Below are positions 1 through 11,689 of a stretch of DNA of 64,000 nucleotides, one piece after another. A program made the position numbers and the translations under genes. Source of the DNA: Sciurus carolinensis (taxonomy: Eukaryota; Chordata; Mammalia; Rodentia; Sciuridae); assembly GCF_902686445.1 (NCBI RefSeq), contig NC_062216.1, positions 11,057,084-11,121,083 of the forward strand, written 5' to 3'. The notes under the pieces are model-generated. The model was not told the origin of the DNA. It worked only from the letters and a program-made list of their open reading frames with translations, and searched no databases. The number at the start of each line of letters is the position of its first letter. Within the stretch, counting starts at the first letter, position 1.

Positions 1-1224
1 GTATGTGGCCCTCTTCTGGCTAACAAGAGCTGGAGGAGATTGCTCCTTGAGGGACCTGTCCAGGCGCTCAACGGAAAGCTCTGGCTCCTTCCTTTTAGTA
101 ACTACATGCGGTTTCCATGGAAGAAACAGAAAGGCCTTTCTTTGGAGAAGAATTTGGATCTTCTCTAAATATTTCAGCCTTTGATTTTGAATTGAAACAG
201 ACTCAGACTCGAAAACGTCTTCCTATGCCTTACCAGGCGAGGGAGGAAGGGCGTGCTGAGCCCTCATGTTCTCATCTGTGAAATGGGGGCTAACAAAGCC
301 CACTCAACGAGCTTCTTTGAGAATAAGATGAGGTCACAGATGCAGGCAGCCAGCAAAGTGCCTGTCACAGAGCTGGGTCCTCCGCAAATGTTACGGCTCC
401 TCTTACCTTTGTTTCCCATTGTTCTCATCCCGCCAGGGTCGCCAGTAACATCCTGGGGCATCTGGAGGGAGAGTTGCGGGAAAGACCAACATCTGGAGGC
501 AGATCCGAATGTCCTCACTCTGAATTTTCTACTCTTCCCAGAATCTGTCACTAAACCTTCAGGGCTGACACATCCCGCAGCTCCCCTCCTCTGCCGTGGG
601 CTCTTTCTTCTAGAAGATGTGAACTTGAGTATTTCAGGCTCATGAAGTTTCTAAACCTGGCCAAGGCATCCTGGCTGGCGGTGCTCCTAGGGAAATGGGT
701 GGAAGGTTTTTTTCATCGTCAAATGGAAACTCTCGTGACAGTTCCTCGTGGTTCACACTGACTGGGTGGTTTTAGGCGACTCATGCTCATGCCCACTTGC
801 TTTCCTGAGTTAGCTCCTCCTTTCCGGTTCCTCTACTCGGTTGCCGTCTTGTCTTGCCCCTATAATGAGGGCTGAGGTTTTGATCAGAACTTATTATCTA
901 TCTGTTTTTTTTTTTTTAAACCTCTTTAGTTGACAGGTTTTTATCTATGAATCTAAATTTACAGATTCCCTTTGATCAAGCCTCCAAGTTTCCCTGAAGA
1001 TTGACAGTCAACATCTGCTGAGGATATTTTAGTTACTGGAGGGTGTTTGTCCCAGGTCTCATTGATAATCAATGCATCATTCTTTTTTCATGCCTAGTAA
1101 ATCAGCTTAATGGCTTTAATTACCAGTCTAAATAAAAATCAATGACCCACACATTCAGTTATTCCAACTGTTTCTTTGTATAATGATTATAAAAAAAATT
1201 TAGGTTTATAATACACAATCCTTT
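1..1224. other. Unassigned DNA, no gene recognised
   Basis: No repeat family or exon could be recognised by eye. Open frames on both strands overlap at 253-645 and show no domain, no splice-site pair and no coding-like composition. A T-rich run near 905-919 is the only low-complexity feature. Confidence 0.4.
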
Positions 1225-1239
1225 AGGCATCAATTTCAA

Positions 1240-1386
1240 CTTTTTAATTTTTATTTTTATTCTTTTTTAGTTTTTAATGGGCTTTTATTTATTTATTTAT
1301 TTATTTATATGTGGTGCTGAGAATTGAACCCAGTGCCTCACACATGCTAGGCAAGCGCTCTACCCCTGAGTCACAACCCCAGCCCC
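1240..1386 (-). mobile_element. ID SINE (sciurid type), minus strand
   Basis: Read on the minus strand this begins with the tRNA-derived ID head (GGGGCTGGGGTTGTGACTCA), then the B-box part (GGTTCAATTCTCAGCACCACA), then a tail of AAAT repeats, which appears here as TTTA repeats at about 1287-1308. That order and tail are typical of squirrel ID elements. Flanks near 1225 (AGGCATCAATTTC) and 1386 (AGGTATCAACTTG) look like a decayed target-site duplication. Confidence 0.88.
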
Positions 1387-4300
1387 AGGTATCAACTTGT
1401 ATACAAATAATCCCCAACAATCAAGAAGCTCTCTGAGATCATATTTAATTAGCTGTTTCAAGTTCACAAATTGACTGCAGTCTGAAGGAATCTGAGCATA
1501 AAGATGGTAAAGAAGTTTGAAATATGCAGATTCACGGTTCTCAGGTGTGGCTTATGGTAACTATTTCTCTGTGAATTTTAGATTTTTCTCCATGGCACTT
1601 TCCCCTTGGCTGGGCTACTCCCAAAGCTCCTTTGGTAGCATGGCGCCCAGCTCCTGCTGTTACCTAAGTAAATATGTATCCCATGAGCCACTCCGTGTGT
1701 CCATCTGCTCTCTGTTCATGTTCGCTTCCACTTTCCAGGGTAGGTTTGGCATCTCCCAGTTTCTCTGATTCCTGGCAAAGGAAAGGACTTTTTTTTGTGT
1801 GTGTGTAGGATTATTAGTTGGTGTGTCCCTTGTCCTTCAACACACTTTACCGACAGTGACACAGTCCCTAACTCAGCGGGGTGATCTGGACCTGCCTACT
1901 GACTCTGACAGCATGGCGGTTTCTCTCGGTCTTCTCCAAAAGTCCCCCTCAACTGCCACATTTCCAACATCTTCCATGTTTTCTTGCCCAGATTCTACCA
2001 ACCAGCCCCTATTTCCAAATGGCCACAAGCCTTCCCAGAGTCACTTTCACCTTCTTGTCTTGGCCTGAACTTGGACCAACATTACCCCCACCATCAAGAT
2101 GGTTATTATTTTCTTTGTCGGCAACACAGTTGCTTCCTCTGTAATGTGGGCATTATGAAGAACACTTCTTCCTAAGACCATAGTGACCATTAAACCCATA
2201 CATTTTGCAAAGCTCCTGGTACATTTGGAAAGTATTATTCCAAAAGTATCATTTTCCATTCCATCTTTCCCTCCTCCCTTCCTCTTCCCATAATTTTATT
2301 GCTTCCTCCTCTTTCTCCCATTTCCCTTCCCCTCCTTTTTGTCCTTCACCTGTTTTTTCTTCTATCTGATTAGACTCAAATCTTTTGGGTATCTCTGAAA
2401 ACGAGACCTTTTATTCCTTTTTCTATTCATTTAGAAGAAGAGGAGAGAAGGGAGGAAGTTTCTGGAAGGTTTTCCCAAGTATCAGGTAAAGCTCAGTGAA
2501 ATGATTCTTCTGGGTGGATCAGGGGGAGCTACAGGTTTTCTCCTGCTCTCACCCTCCCTCCCTCTCTGGGAGTCCACGTGTGGCACCAGGGGACCCAACT
2601 GGGACTTGAAGAAAGGAACTGATGCTCTCAGAGGGGAAATCTTGTCAGGCATCCTCCCTCTTGTCAGGCCTCCTTGTATTCCAGACTCACTCTCCCTTGT
2701 AGCTCATTGCTCTCCTCTAACTTGGCCGATGAGGTGAGGTGGCAGGTACTCCACCCCACTTTCCAGCAGACAGCACCCCATGAATTCTTCCATTGCTCAG
2801 AAGAGAAAGCCAAAACCAAGGGCAGATCCAGAGGAAGTCTCGAGCAGTCTACTTATGCCTGTCTATCAACTAGGTAAAACGTAATTCTCCCCAGTAAAAT
2901 ATAGATGGGAGTTTCTCAGAAGGGCACAGAAATGTAAAAAGGAGCTGAGTCAAAGCCCCAGCATGGATCACAGTGCTCTGTTAAATCAAATGCCCTCAGG
3001 GATTAGAAAAGTACGTATTCCTTAGGGTCCTAGTTGGGATGTGTATTTATGAAGAATGGGGGTTCAGAACCAGGTTCTGGGTTCCCTTCTGCGCCATACA
3101 AGAAGAACCAGTATTTGAGAAAGGACTTTAGCAGACTGAAGGGTTGCTATGAAAACCGAGGACTGGTGATTGGGATGAAGGATCACAAAGGTAACTGAAA
3201 TTGCAAAAATAACTATAAATCATGTGAGCACAGTCCCCAATGAGCAAGTATGGCTTATGCATTAAGGAGGTTCTCAGGCTGCTATCCGATGTCGGTGGGA
3301 AAAGGATACATTTCATTCTCTCACTCAGCTGGCCTCTGGTTGTGGGGATGTGTCAGGGGACTCAGGAATTGGTATATGTCCTGGGATTGTCTGATGCCAG
3401 TGCGGGTTACAGTGTGGCTAATGCTTATGATGATAAGGTACTCAGAAATGGGTGAAGAGACAGAAAGGAAAAATCGGATGTGTCATATAAAGCAAATAGG
3501 TGTAACAAATTATTGTAATGAAATATGTTTGAATCAGGGAAAAGTGATAAATGTGATTGACATTTTCATAGAGGCTGTGTGCTGAGAGAGCTATCAGTGA
3601 GAGAGAGAACCCGTGGGACTGATAAAATGCCTGACTGTAGAACTTAGGAGAAGATAAAGAGATCAAACATGCTCAGGAGAATGAATGTATTTAAGCCATG
3701 GCTGGACCTAGGCAGTTACACTTAAAAAGAACAAAGGGAGATTAATATCATGGTGAGTGCCAGAGGGGACATCAAAACCAGGCAGGACATCCCCAGCCAA
3801 CACAATTAGAATAGCTACATAAAAATAGTTACATCTAGGCACGGGTCAGCTAACTAAGTAGTAAAGACCTGTGCTTTGGTCCAGACAGAGTAACAAAGAT
3901 TAGAACTGTGGTTCTGTCTGAAAAAAAAATTGGGTGAAATATATGAAACAGCGGTTCTTAGACATTAGACGCAAGATAATGGTGCTTGAGGAAGGGGAGA
4001 AAGATCAACTCAAAGGTGTCCCTGGCCCGTTAGGAAGAGAGGACCAAAAGGGTCCCAGTGCAGAGGGGTTCTCAGAGCCCAGAGGTCTCTCTAGGCTGAG
4101 GAAAGAGCTGGGAACTTGGAGATAACACGTAAGCTGAGTTTGCCTTGGGTGGTACTGCAGAACAGATGTAAATGGAGAGTTCTGGAGGTCTTCAGAAGGT
4201 CCCTCTTGGATCCTCAGCTGAGTCTCGATCTGCACATGCAGGTGAGAAGACTACCCAAGGCAGGGAAAGTTCTACTCACAAAAGGAATACAGGGAACAGT

Positions 4301-4589
4301 CCATGACACTCCCAAAGGGCTGGGAATAAACCCCTGAGCCAGAACAAAAATCCTCACAATTCACTGGGTATCCTGTAGAGCACTCAGGAAGGTGTGGCCT
4401 CTGAAACTAGGCAAAGTAGCCCTGCACGAAGACCACTCTGGCCCCACCTAACAGCTTAGAAATAAGTCTTGAAAGACTTAATCTATTTCTAAGTAACTTC
4501 ACTGTGTTCCAAAATAAAGGTCAAGAATGCTTTTAGGAATACAGAACCATTCACTATGCAACAAGGTAAAATTTATAATGACTGCCATC
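1387..4589. other. Unassigned DNA, no gene recognised
   Basis: No gene and no clearly assignable repeat. It holds a pyrimidine-rich plus strand at about 2258-2345. The short overlapping open frames at 1799-2175 and 3240-3585 are not supported by homology or splice signals. The 3' part grades into A-rich DNA resembling the 5' portion of old L1 elements. Confidence 0.35.
2258..2345. repeat. Polypyrimidine-rich tract
   Basis: The plus strand is almost entirely C and T in imperfect CCCTCC / TTCC units, interrupted by a short AT stretch near 2292. It is low-complexity sequence with no associated promoter or exon visible. Confidence 0.6.
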
Positions 4590-4980
4590 TCATGAAAAAA
4601 ATTACCAAGTATGCAAAGGAGTGGAAAAGAATAGCCAATCAAGAGAAAAAGACCCACAAATTACACAGATGGAATCAATAACGAAGGGTCTTAAGTCCGT
4701 TATTGAAACCTAGAGTCCATGTGTTCACAAAGGTAGAAAAAATTGTACATTTTAAGTAGAGACATGGAGGATTTTTTAAAAGTCAGAAATAAAACATCTA
4801 GAAGAAAAAGGTACAATGTCTAAGAGGAAAACTACAATAATTATGATGAAACATTATCAGATGGAATTTAATATTTAAGAAGATTAGAGAATTTGAAATC
4901 ACATCAATAAAAACTATTGAAAATGAAATGCATGGAGGAAAAATATTTTAAAGAACAGCATATTACTAAGCTGAGGAATA
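4590..4980 (+). mobile_element. Old L1 (L1M) fragment, 5'UTR/ORF1 side
   Basis: A-rich plus strand that reads like the ORF1-side region of old mammalian L1: AAGTATGCAAAGGAGTGG, then a stretch with ACCCACAAATTACACAGATG, then a GAAAATGAAATGC-type segment. Frames are broken throughout. Boundaries are estimated; it may be the upstream part of the same element as the next fragment, with an AT/CA microsatellite between them. Confidence 0.55.
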
Positions 4981-5002
4981 ACTTCCAGTACTCTAATATA
5001 CA

Positions 5003-5050
5003 GGATATTATACATATAATAATACATATTATATATAATATAATATACAT
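5003..5050. repeat. AT-rich low-complexity stretch
   Basis: Irregular TATA/ATAATA sequence immediately before the (CA)n tract. It lies between two copies of the 12-mer TTCCAGTACTCT, at 4983-4994 and 5054-5065. Confidence 0.8.
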
Positions 5051-5068
5051 ATGTTCCAGTACTCTCAT

Positions 5069-5070
<2 letters not shown>

Positions 5071-5112
<42 letters not shown>
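5071..5112. repeat. (CA)n microsatellite with GCGCGC start
   Basis: Starts GCGCGC and continues as an uninterrupted AC dinucleotide run to 5110. Probably length-polymorphic. Confidence 0.98.
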
Positions 5113-5114
<2 letters not shown>

Positions 5115-5169
5115 TGTAATGAAAAAAATCTATCTGTATAAACAAAAACCAAAAACATATCAGTGTAAA

Positions 5170-5640
5170 TGGTTTAAACACCATTGTTGGGTGGGATAAA
5201 AAAGCAAGACCCAACTATGTGTTATCTAAGAGAAACCCACTTTAAATATAAATATGCAAATAAGTTAGAAGAAGGATGGAAAAAGATACCATGGCAACAA
5301 TGAACAAATGCAAACTATATTAACATCAGATAAAGTAAATTTTGGAGGAAAAAATTACAAGGAATGAAGAAAGTTATTTCATAGTGATGAAGAGATAACT
5401 TAGCAGGAGGTCACAGCAAACCTAAATATTTATTCAGCTAATAATAGAGTTTTAAAATACATGCAACTAAGATTGAAAGCACTACAAAGAGAAACAGACA
5501 AGTTCACAATTTATTAGATTTAAATGTCCTCTCAATCAATGATAAAACAAGCAGAGAGAAAATCAGTATGAATATAAAAGACCTGAACACACTGTTAACA
5601 ATTAAATGAAAAAAATAAAAGGCCAAAATCTGGAATAAGT
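5170..5640 (+). mobile_element. Old L1 (L1M) fragment, ORF2 endonuclease side
   Basis: Plus strand resembles the start of L1 ORF2: a segment meaning 'naming a task, gathering the plan' in other elements is not seen, but the DNA motifs AAATGGTTTAAACACCA, GACCCAACTATGTG, AGAGAAACCCACTTTA and GGATGGAAAAAGATACC occur in the same order as in the endonuclease-encoding region of old L1. All frames are interrupted, so no enzyme can be made. Confidence 0.6.
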
Positions 5641-6189
5641 AAAATCAATGAACAGAGATGATCACCTGTGAGTTCTTCTCTCTTAGGGAAATACAGAAGT
5701 CCAGAAGAGGTGGTTGAAAGTCTGAGAAACTGAACAGAACTTTTGACAGCCTCCTGTGTGTGATGTCATCAAAATTAGAGTCTAGTATTACTAAACATAG
5801 GGCCCAAGAAATACATTCTATTAAGACTTCAAGGAGCTACACCTTAGAAATAATGTTAAATCAGAAATAGGTCAAAATTCACAGGACTAAAATCTAGTTT
5901 CAAATAATTTCATTTGTGAAAATATCTTCAAGTACTACATAATTACTTGTGTTCCTGGCTTCTTGCAAGAAGCAAAGGTAAATGATTTCTAGGGGAATTT
6001 AATACTACTTAGGATTTCAAATCATTGGTAAACATGAAAGAACGAAGAGACTTATATGGAGACAGGGCTATACGATAAAAACCAAAGGTAAAAAACAGAC
6101 AACAAAAAAAGATCACATGGAGTTATCAGGCACAAAAAGGAAAATAACCATCTATTATACTGAAGGAGATTTACAAAAAAAAAAAAAAA

Positions 6190-6620
6190 TGGTTTTGAAA
6201 TTTCTCCATGAAATGAAAATGGTATGAAAGGAGCAAACAAGAATTTTATATATTTAAAAAATATCATGAACTCAATACTTTACTTAATATTAGATCATAT
6301 ATAGTTAAAAAGAGAATTAGTGAACTGGAAAGCGGATCAGAAAAAAATAGCAAGACTGAAACAGAAAAAAGAATGGAAAATAGAGATGAGAATATAAAAA
6401 ACAGTGGAAACATATATGCATATTTTGAAATCTCAGGGAAAAAAATCTCAGAGAAAGAATGCGGTAGAAACAATATTTGAAGATACCAGGACTGAACAAT
6501 TTTTCCAAGTGGAAAAAAATCAGTAATCCATTGGTTCTAGCATTAAATTGTAAGCAGTGTAGAATAAAAGAACATATTTAGATATGTCATAGAAAAACCA
6601 GGAGCTGAACTGTGGGGAGT
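6190..6620 (+). mobile_element. Old L1 fragment, 5'UTR/ORF1-like
   Basis: Plus-strand text such as GAATTAGTGAACTGGAAAGC, AGCAAGACTGAAACAG and GGAAAATAGAGATGAG followed by TATTTGAAGAT resembles the ORF1-side region of L1M elements. It therefore repeats the kind of sequence at 4590-4980, which suggests two separate insertions or a rearranged element. Frames are broken. Confidence 0.5.
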
Positions 6621-6839
6621 GGGAATGTATGCTCATCAACTTCCTTGGAAAGTTAACTTTTGCAAGAGTAGATGTCAGATTCACAAGACAGAATTATGAA
6701 CAAAATGCATATTTGATTTATGCTTGGGACATAGGGACCCAAGGATAAATCTAGTGTGGAGAAGTTGAGGGTGGGGGTGGCGGCAAAAGACTTACTTACT
6801 TGTTGTCTTAGAAAGTGTCTCTTCCTTATTCAGTTACAC

Positions 6840-7915
6840 TTGCTCTTAATATCATGATCATTTAATTTTTGAACTAGATTTGGAACTATCTCTCCCAATT
6901 TTTTATTTTCTTTATTTTTGTTGCATTGTTTTGGATGCACAGATACATAAAGATTTTATTTGGTTAAATCGAGTCTTTTTCCCCCTTAAGGTCTCTGCCA
7001 TTGGGTTACTGTTTAGAAAGTTTTCCTCTACCACAAAATTACATAAATATTTATCTATTCTTTTTTCTGATTCTTTTGAATTTTATTTCCTGCCCTACAC
7101 TTGGAATTCATTTGGATGTATGGATTGAGGTTAAGATTTTAATTTTAATTATTTCTGATCAGTTGTTTTGATATTAATTTTGAGTAATCCATGCCTTTAA
7201 TGCATGATATATTTTTGTTCATATATCTCTGTTCCGGGATTTCCTTTTCTGTTCCATTAAGCCATATTTTTATTCCTGTTCCAGTACTATTTTAATAAAT
7301 GCCACTTTCATGCTTTAAAATAAAGTAGAATAAATCTTCCAAATAAATTTTCTTTTGACTCAAAGTTATTATGGCTAACATAAAGTTTTTCTTTCACAGG
7401 AGAAAAATAAACTTTGGAAATAATTTTCCAGTCTTCTAAAAATTATATATTTTGTTGGATATGGATAAAATTAATAGTTCAAGTTGGGGGAACTGAAATC
7501 TTGACTCATTAAAGAGTTTTGTCTAGAAATAGTTTGACTTTTTCTCCCATTATTTAAGTCTCTTTTATATTCCTCCGGAAAATTTTATAGTGTTCTTCAA
7601 ATAGATTTTATAAATATTTGGGTAATGTTGTACTTGAGTATCTTGTATGTTATGTAACTATTTTTCTAGCTTGCTATTACCAATATTTGGGGAAAATCGC
7701 GTTTATTTTTGTAATCTCTCACCAATCCATCCTAGTTTCTTAATTTACTGGGGGAGATGGGTGTTTCCAGTTAGACAACCATGTCATCTACAAATAAGAT
7801 TTTGTTCCCTGCTCCAGGATTTTTGCATCGTTTTCCTTTTTCTTAGGTATTGCATTTTCTAGAACCTCATAAAACTATCAAAGAAGAGCAAAGACAGGGC
7901 CACCCCAGTCTTGAT
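6840..7915 (-). mobile_element. Old L1 ORF2 fragment, antisense
   Basis: The T-rich plus strand reads as reverse complement of L1 ORF2. TTCTCCCATTATTTAAGTCTC, TTTATAAATATTTGGGTAATG and the CATGTCATCTACAAATAAG segment (7781-7799) match the antisense reverse-transcriptase region in order. Many stops interrupt the minus-strand frame. The 3' limit around 6840 is uncertain. Confidence 0.65.
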
Positions 7916-8469
7916 GTGGACTTACAGAGAGATGCCCCCACGTCCCAACGTGGAGCATAGTGTTGGAAATACGATGGAGAAAAGGCAGGTGCGTTTGTCA
8001 TTTTTAAGGAAACATCCACATCCCAGGTGGGGAAGCTCTAATAGAAGCAAGAGGAGATTCTTTAAGGGTCTGTGGCCGCCATGGACAGGGGCCTCCCAGA
8101 GGTCCTGCTGGGAGTGGGGTGAATCGGGGTAGCAGATCCGTCCAGCCCCGAGCACAGGGGCCTCCTCTTGTGGATGTCCTCCCTCCCTGGAGCACGCCCC
8201 TCCGTCCTCGCCTGGCTCCCTTGGATCTGCATTTGGGTGGTCTACACTCCTCAGACCCCAGGTTCCTTCCTCCCCCGCTGCTGGCCTCTCTCCTTGGGTC
8301 TGATGTCTTCCTCTGCCCCTCCCAGTTGTCTCTCCAGTGTTTCTCCCTAGGAATCTGCAAATTAAGCATCTCATCCACTAAGCCATTGGGTGGTTGAGAA
8401 AATCAGCTGAAATAAGGAAGTCAAATGTCTGCCACTGGAAACCCTCAGTGAATGTTAACATACAAAAAC
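7916..8469. other. GC-rich unassigned patch
   Basis: Relatively GC-rich DNA at 8080-8350 inside AT-rich L1 surroundings. Overlapping frames are open on both strands (about 150 codons on the minus strand, 92 on the plus), as expected of GC-rich DNA with few stops. No splice sites or motif support a gene. It separates two antisense L1 blocks, so it may be an unrelated insertion or non-L1 host DNA. Confidence 0.35.
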
Positions 8470-9475
8470 ACGGGGTATTGTATTTTACTGTGATTTTAAA
8501 CTGTGGTTCATGAATATGGCCCCTTCTTTTTCCTAACTTATATAACTGTGAAGTTTTTGTTGTTGTTTTTACCTTCTTTCCTAAGTAGATGTGACAGATG
8601 TATCTCTATATTCTTTTTCAAAGAGCTAGCACTAGCACTTAGATTTACTGATAAATTTTTTTGTTCCAACTCTAATATAATATTTTTTGTTTTTCATCAA
8701 TTTCATCTTGCTTTATTGAAGTTTGTTTTTGGATTCTACTTTATAACTTCCTGAATTGAGCATTCAATTTCTTTTCATTCTTCCCTGTTTAGCAATTTTT
8801 TGAGCATTTAATTTTCCTATATGTTTTTGGTGGAAATGCAGCAGTTTTGATATGCTATGTTCTCAATGCTTTATTTTGTAAATAATTAGTAATTTTGGTG
8901 TAATCTTTGATCCAGGAATTATTTAGGGGAGGACATTTTATCTATACATTGATTATTAGTTTTTATTTTTTATTGTAGCAATTTTACAAATCTTTGTACA
9001 AACTCTCCTTTAAAATAAACATTGAATTCAGGCACAGTGGTGCACACCTATAATCCCAGCAACTTGGGAGGACTGAGCAGGAGGTTGGGAAGTTTAAAGC
9101 TAGCCTCAGCAACTTATCGAGTCCCTAAGCAACTTAAGAAGATTCTGACTCAAAATAAAAAATGAAAAAGGACTGGGGATGTGGCTCAGTGGTTAAGTGC
9201 CCCAGTACCAAAAATAAACAAATAAGTAAAACTACATTGAAATGATTTTGTGACCTAACCTGTGACTAGTTAATGCAAATGTACTGTGGTTGGTTGAAAG
9301 TGAAGGTCAGTCTCTACTGCATGATTTTAAGTTTGGTACCTAGTATAGCCACTGAGTCAACCTTGCCAACTTCATTGTTTTAGTCTCTGTGATCTTTGAC
9401 AGTTTCTACTTTTTTGCTGTGTTACATTTCCCTGCACTGCTGCTTTCTATAAGTTTCTCTTTATATTTCTAATGT
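8470..9475 (-). mobile_element. Old L1 ORF2 fragment, antisense, split by a SINE
   Basis: Plus-strand T-rich sequence with TTTTTCAAAGAGCTAGCAC, AATTTCATCTTGCTTTATTG, GATATGCTATGTTCTCAATG and TTTGATCCAGGAATTATTTA follows the antisense order of the L1 reverse-transcriptase region. It is interrupted by the B1-dID at 9031-9233 and resumes until about 9475. Confidence 0.62.
9031..9233 (+). mobile_element. B1-dID dimeric SINE, plus strand
   Basis: The left half is 7SL-derived B1 (GGCACAGTGGTGCACACC ... TAATCCCAGCAACTTGGGAGG ... AGCCTCAGCAACTTA). The right half is a shortened ID unit (GGACTGGGGATGTGGCTCAG ... CCCAGTACCAAAAATAAA). ACATTGAA occurs just before (9019-9026) and just after (9234-9241), consistent with a target-site duplication. 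It sits inside an antisense L1. Confidence 0.92.
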
Positions 9476-9477
9476 AA

Positions 9478-9720
9478 TGCAATCCGCTCATTCATCCATC
9501 CAGTCGAGGCTCTTTGTTGAGTACCTAGCAGAGGCTAGAGACTCTGCTAGACTTAGTCTAATAACACAGCTTTTAAAAAGTCCGTGCTGTCCCGGGTCTT
9601 GCATTCTACTGGAGGGAGCTAGATACTAACTAAGATATGTAAGTAAAACAAATAGCAGCCTGATGCAGAGAAGGATTACAAAGAATGCAGCAGGAAGGAA
9701 GAGGCTGTAGTCAGGGGAGG
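9478..9720. repeat. Ancient interspersed repeat, L2-like reverse complement
   Basis: ATTCATCCATCCAG, GTTGAGTACCTAGCAG and CATTCTACTGGAGGGAGC, in that order, resemble the reverse complement of the L2-type 3' end and adjoining ancient repeat DNA. Divergence is high, so the family name is tentative. The same type of sequence recurs at 33350-33475. Confidence 0.4.
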
Positions 9721-9979
9721 GGCGTGGGATTTGAATAGGGCGGTGGGTGAAGGAGACAACTCACTGTCAGGAGATGGCTGAGCCGGGCTCTGGAGGAGGT
9801 GCAGAAGCGAGCCCTGCAGCTAACAGAGGGGACCTGCACTCTAGAGAACAGGAACGGCCATCCCGAAGACCCCAGAGACACCAGCAGAATGCTGGTGTCC
9901 TCAAAAGAGGGAGTCAGCATTGCAGGAGTGCATGAGGGACAGCGCATTGGGAAAGGAGATGCTCAGCCATGTTCATTGT

Positions 9980-10400
9980 GAAGTGTGCCTTGCGTCAACT
10001 GATCCTTCCACACTGTTCGCATCAAACCGGACTCTGACATTGTGGTCCAATCTTTGGGTTCTTTTAGTGTACCTTTTACACTATAAGCTTTATATGGCCC
10101 TTAACTTTTAAATATTTAATGTGTCTGTGTTTCAAAGGTACCTCTTAAACAGCATTATAGTTGGATTTTAGTTTTGATCGAATTTAGCCGTTTGTTTTAT
10201 TTCCCCCAAACCCTCTGTTAATTGTCAGAGTCAAGCAAAATGGTGTCTCTCACGCACCCATCCCTTCAAAGACAAAGAGATAAGTTCAGTTATATTCCTC
10301 TGCCTAGCCAATTCTACGTTATAACTACCTGCATTGAGCATTCAGTTCTTTCCATTCTTTCCTGTTTAGCAATTTTTAAAATAAGCGTATAAACTGGAGT
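9980..10400 (-). mobile_element. Old L1 ORF2 fragment, antisense
   Basis: GGTACCTCTTAAACAGCATT followed by ATAGTTGGATTTTAG matches the antisense L1 ORF2 segment that reads 'cttaaacagcatatagttgg'. Probably a further part of the antisense L1 material beginning at 6840. No intact frame. Confidence 0.55.
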
Positions 10401-10744
10401 TTTGCCTTTAGACCATGTTGTGTGTTCATCTACGCAGCTTCTGGTTGCAGTTGTTCGACCACGGATGACTTTCACTTTACTCCCTCTGAACCCTTGCATC
10501 TGGCAGACTCCACCATGTGCACAGTGCACTCTCCCCCTCTCCTCTTCCACTCCTCGGATGCCCCTGCCCTCAGTGACACCCTCTCCCCATTTACTCCCAT
10601 GAATCACACTGGGATCGCAGCACAAATTGTGGCTTACAACATTCTTTTTGTGCATTCTCAAAGTTAACAGTGTTTCCAGAAGCTTCATCACATCCGTCTT
10701 TGTGATCTAATTTGTCCTGTCACTTCCATTCTTGGGGCATGTAC
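10401..10744. other. Unassigned DNA
   Basis: Short overlapping frames on both strands (125 codons minus, 81 plus) without recognisable domains. Probably non-coding; part may be a continuation of the antisense L1. Confidence 0.35.
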
Positions 10745-10759
10745 CTAATCTAACTTTTT

Positions 10760-10855
10760 TTTTTTTTTTTTTTTTTTTTGCAGTACTGGGGATTGAACCC
10801 AGGGCCTTGGCTTGCAAGGCAAACTTGCTACCAACTGAGCTATGTCCCCAGCCCT
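10760..10855 (-). mobile_element. ID SINE, minus strand, young-looking
   Basis: On the minus strand: GGGCTGGGGACATAGCTCAG, GCCTTGCAAGCCAAGGCCC, GGTTCAATCCCCAGTACTGC, then a poly(A) tail (the T run at 10760-10779). It is flanked by a perfect 15-bp target-site duplication, CTAATCTAACTTTTT, at 10745-10759 and 10856-10870. The intact duplication and long pure tail suggest a recent insertion. Confidence 0.95.
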
Positions 10856-11339
10856 CTAATCTAACTTTTTGAACCTAGTTCCTTATACTGAATTAATGCC
10901 GATCAGCCAGTTCTGCTGCCTTCCTACAAGTCTGTACTCTTAAAACTATCCAGCTTACTCATTATCTATGCATGCAATTTTCCTTAATTATCCAGAGAAA
11001 AAACATATTAACAGAGAACAATATGAACATATATGTATGTGTATACATATGCATTAACAGAGAATAGGTATCTCTATGTAGATTTATTAGAAGAAACAGA
11101 ATATTAATATCCATCTGTAGGGTAGTATATGTCTAGGTTTTATAAAGATTCTAAACTTAATACTTATAACTAAGGACTCTTTATATACAATAGCACATCA
11201 TGGAGCCTAAAATACAGTTGGGGAACTAAGAGATCATAAAATTTAAAAAGTTAAAGACGATGGAGCCATCAAATGAAGTTCAAAGCAACGATGAGGCAGA
11301 CACCTCAGGCGGTGCGTGGAAGTGCCGGGCAGAGGATTT

Positions 11340-11470
11340 GGCATGCGAGGGAAGTGGGTTTGAGTCTCGGGCTCAGTCCTTAAGTTTGCTGTGTAATTCT
11401 AGATGTGTTATTTAATACTTCTAAAATTCAATTTCCTCCACTATGTGGAGCGATTGTAGCTGTCATTGCC
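11340..11470 (+). repeat. MIR SINE remnant
   Basis: TTTGAGTCTCGGGCTCAGTC, TAATTCTAGATGTGTTATTT and CAATTTCCTCCACTATGTGG follow the MIR order (gain of 'gctcaaatcc', 'gtgtgacc', 'ctcagtttcctcatctgtaa'). Strongly diverged. Confidence 0.5.
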
Positions 11471-11689
11471 TGTGCAGGGGCCGCCGTGCGGGTGACATCT
11501 CCCGACACTGTGGCTTTTGGTAGCAGTGGTGCCATTTGCACAAGGCTATCTTTTTGCCCCTGTTGGGTGGCGCAGTGACAAAACTTGAGAGCTGAAATGG
11601 ATGGTAGACGCATTTCATGGTCTAAGGCATACTATCATGTGAGGCTTAATTTAAGTGAATTCACAGTTAGAATCTCTTAGAAGAGTTTC

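Noticed and set aside
253..645. 130-codon plus frame opposed by a 95-codon minus frame
   Set aside because: Mutually overlapping, no domain, no supporting splice signals; judged chance.
7922..8378. 150- and 124-codon minus frames in a GC-rich patch
   Set aside because: Two minus frames and two plus frames overlap there; composition alone explains them.
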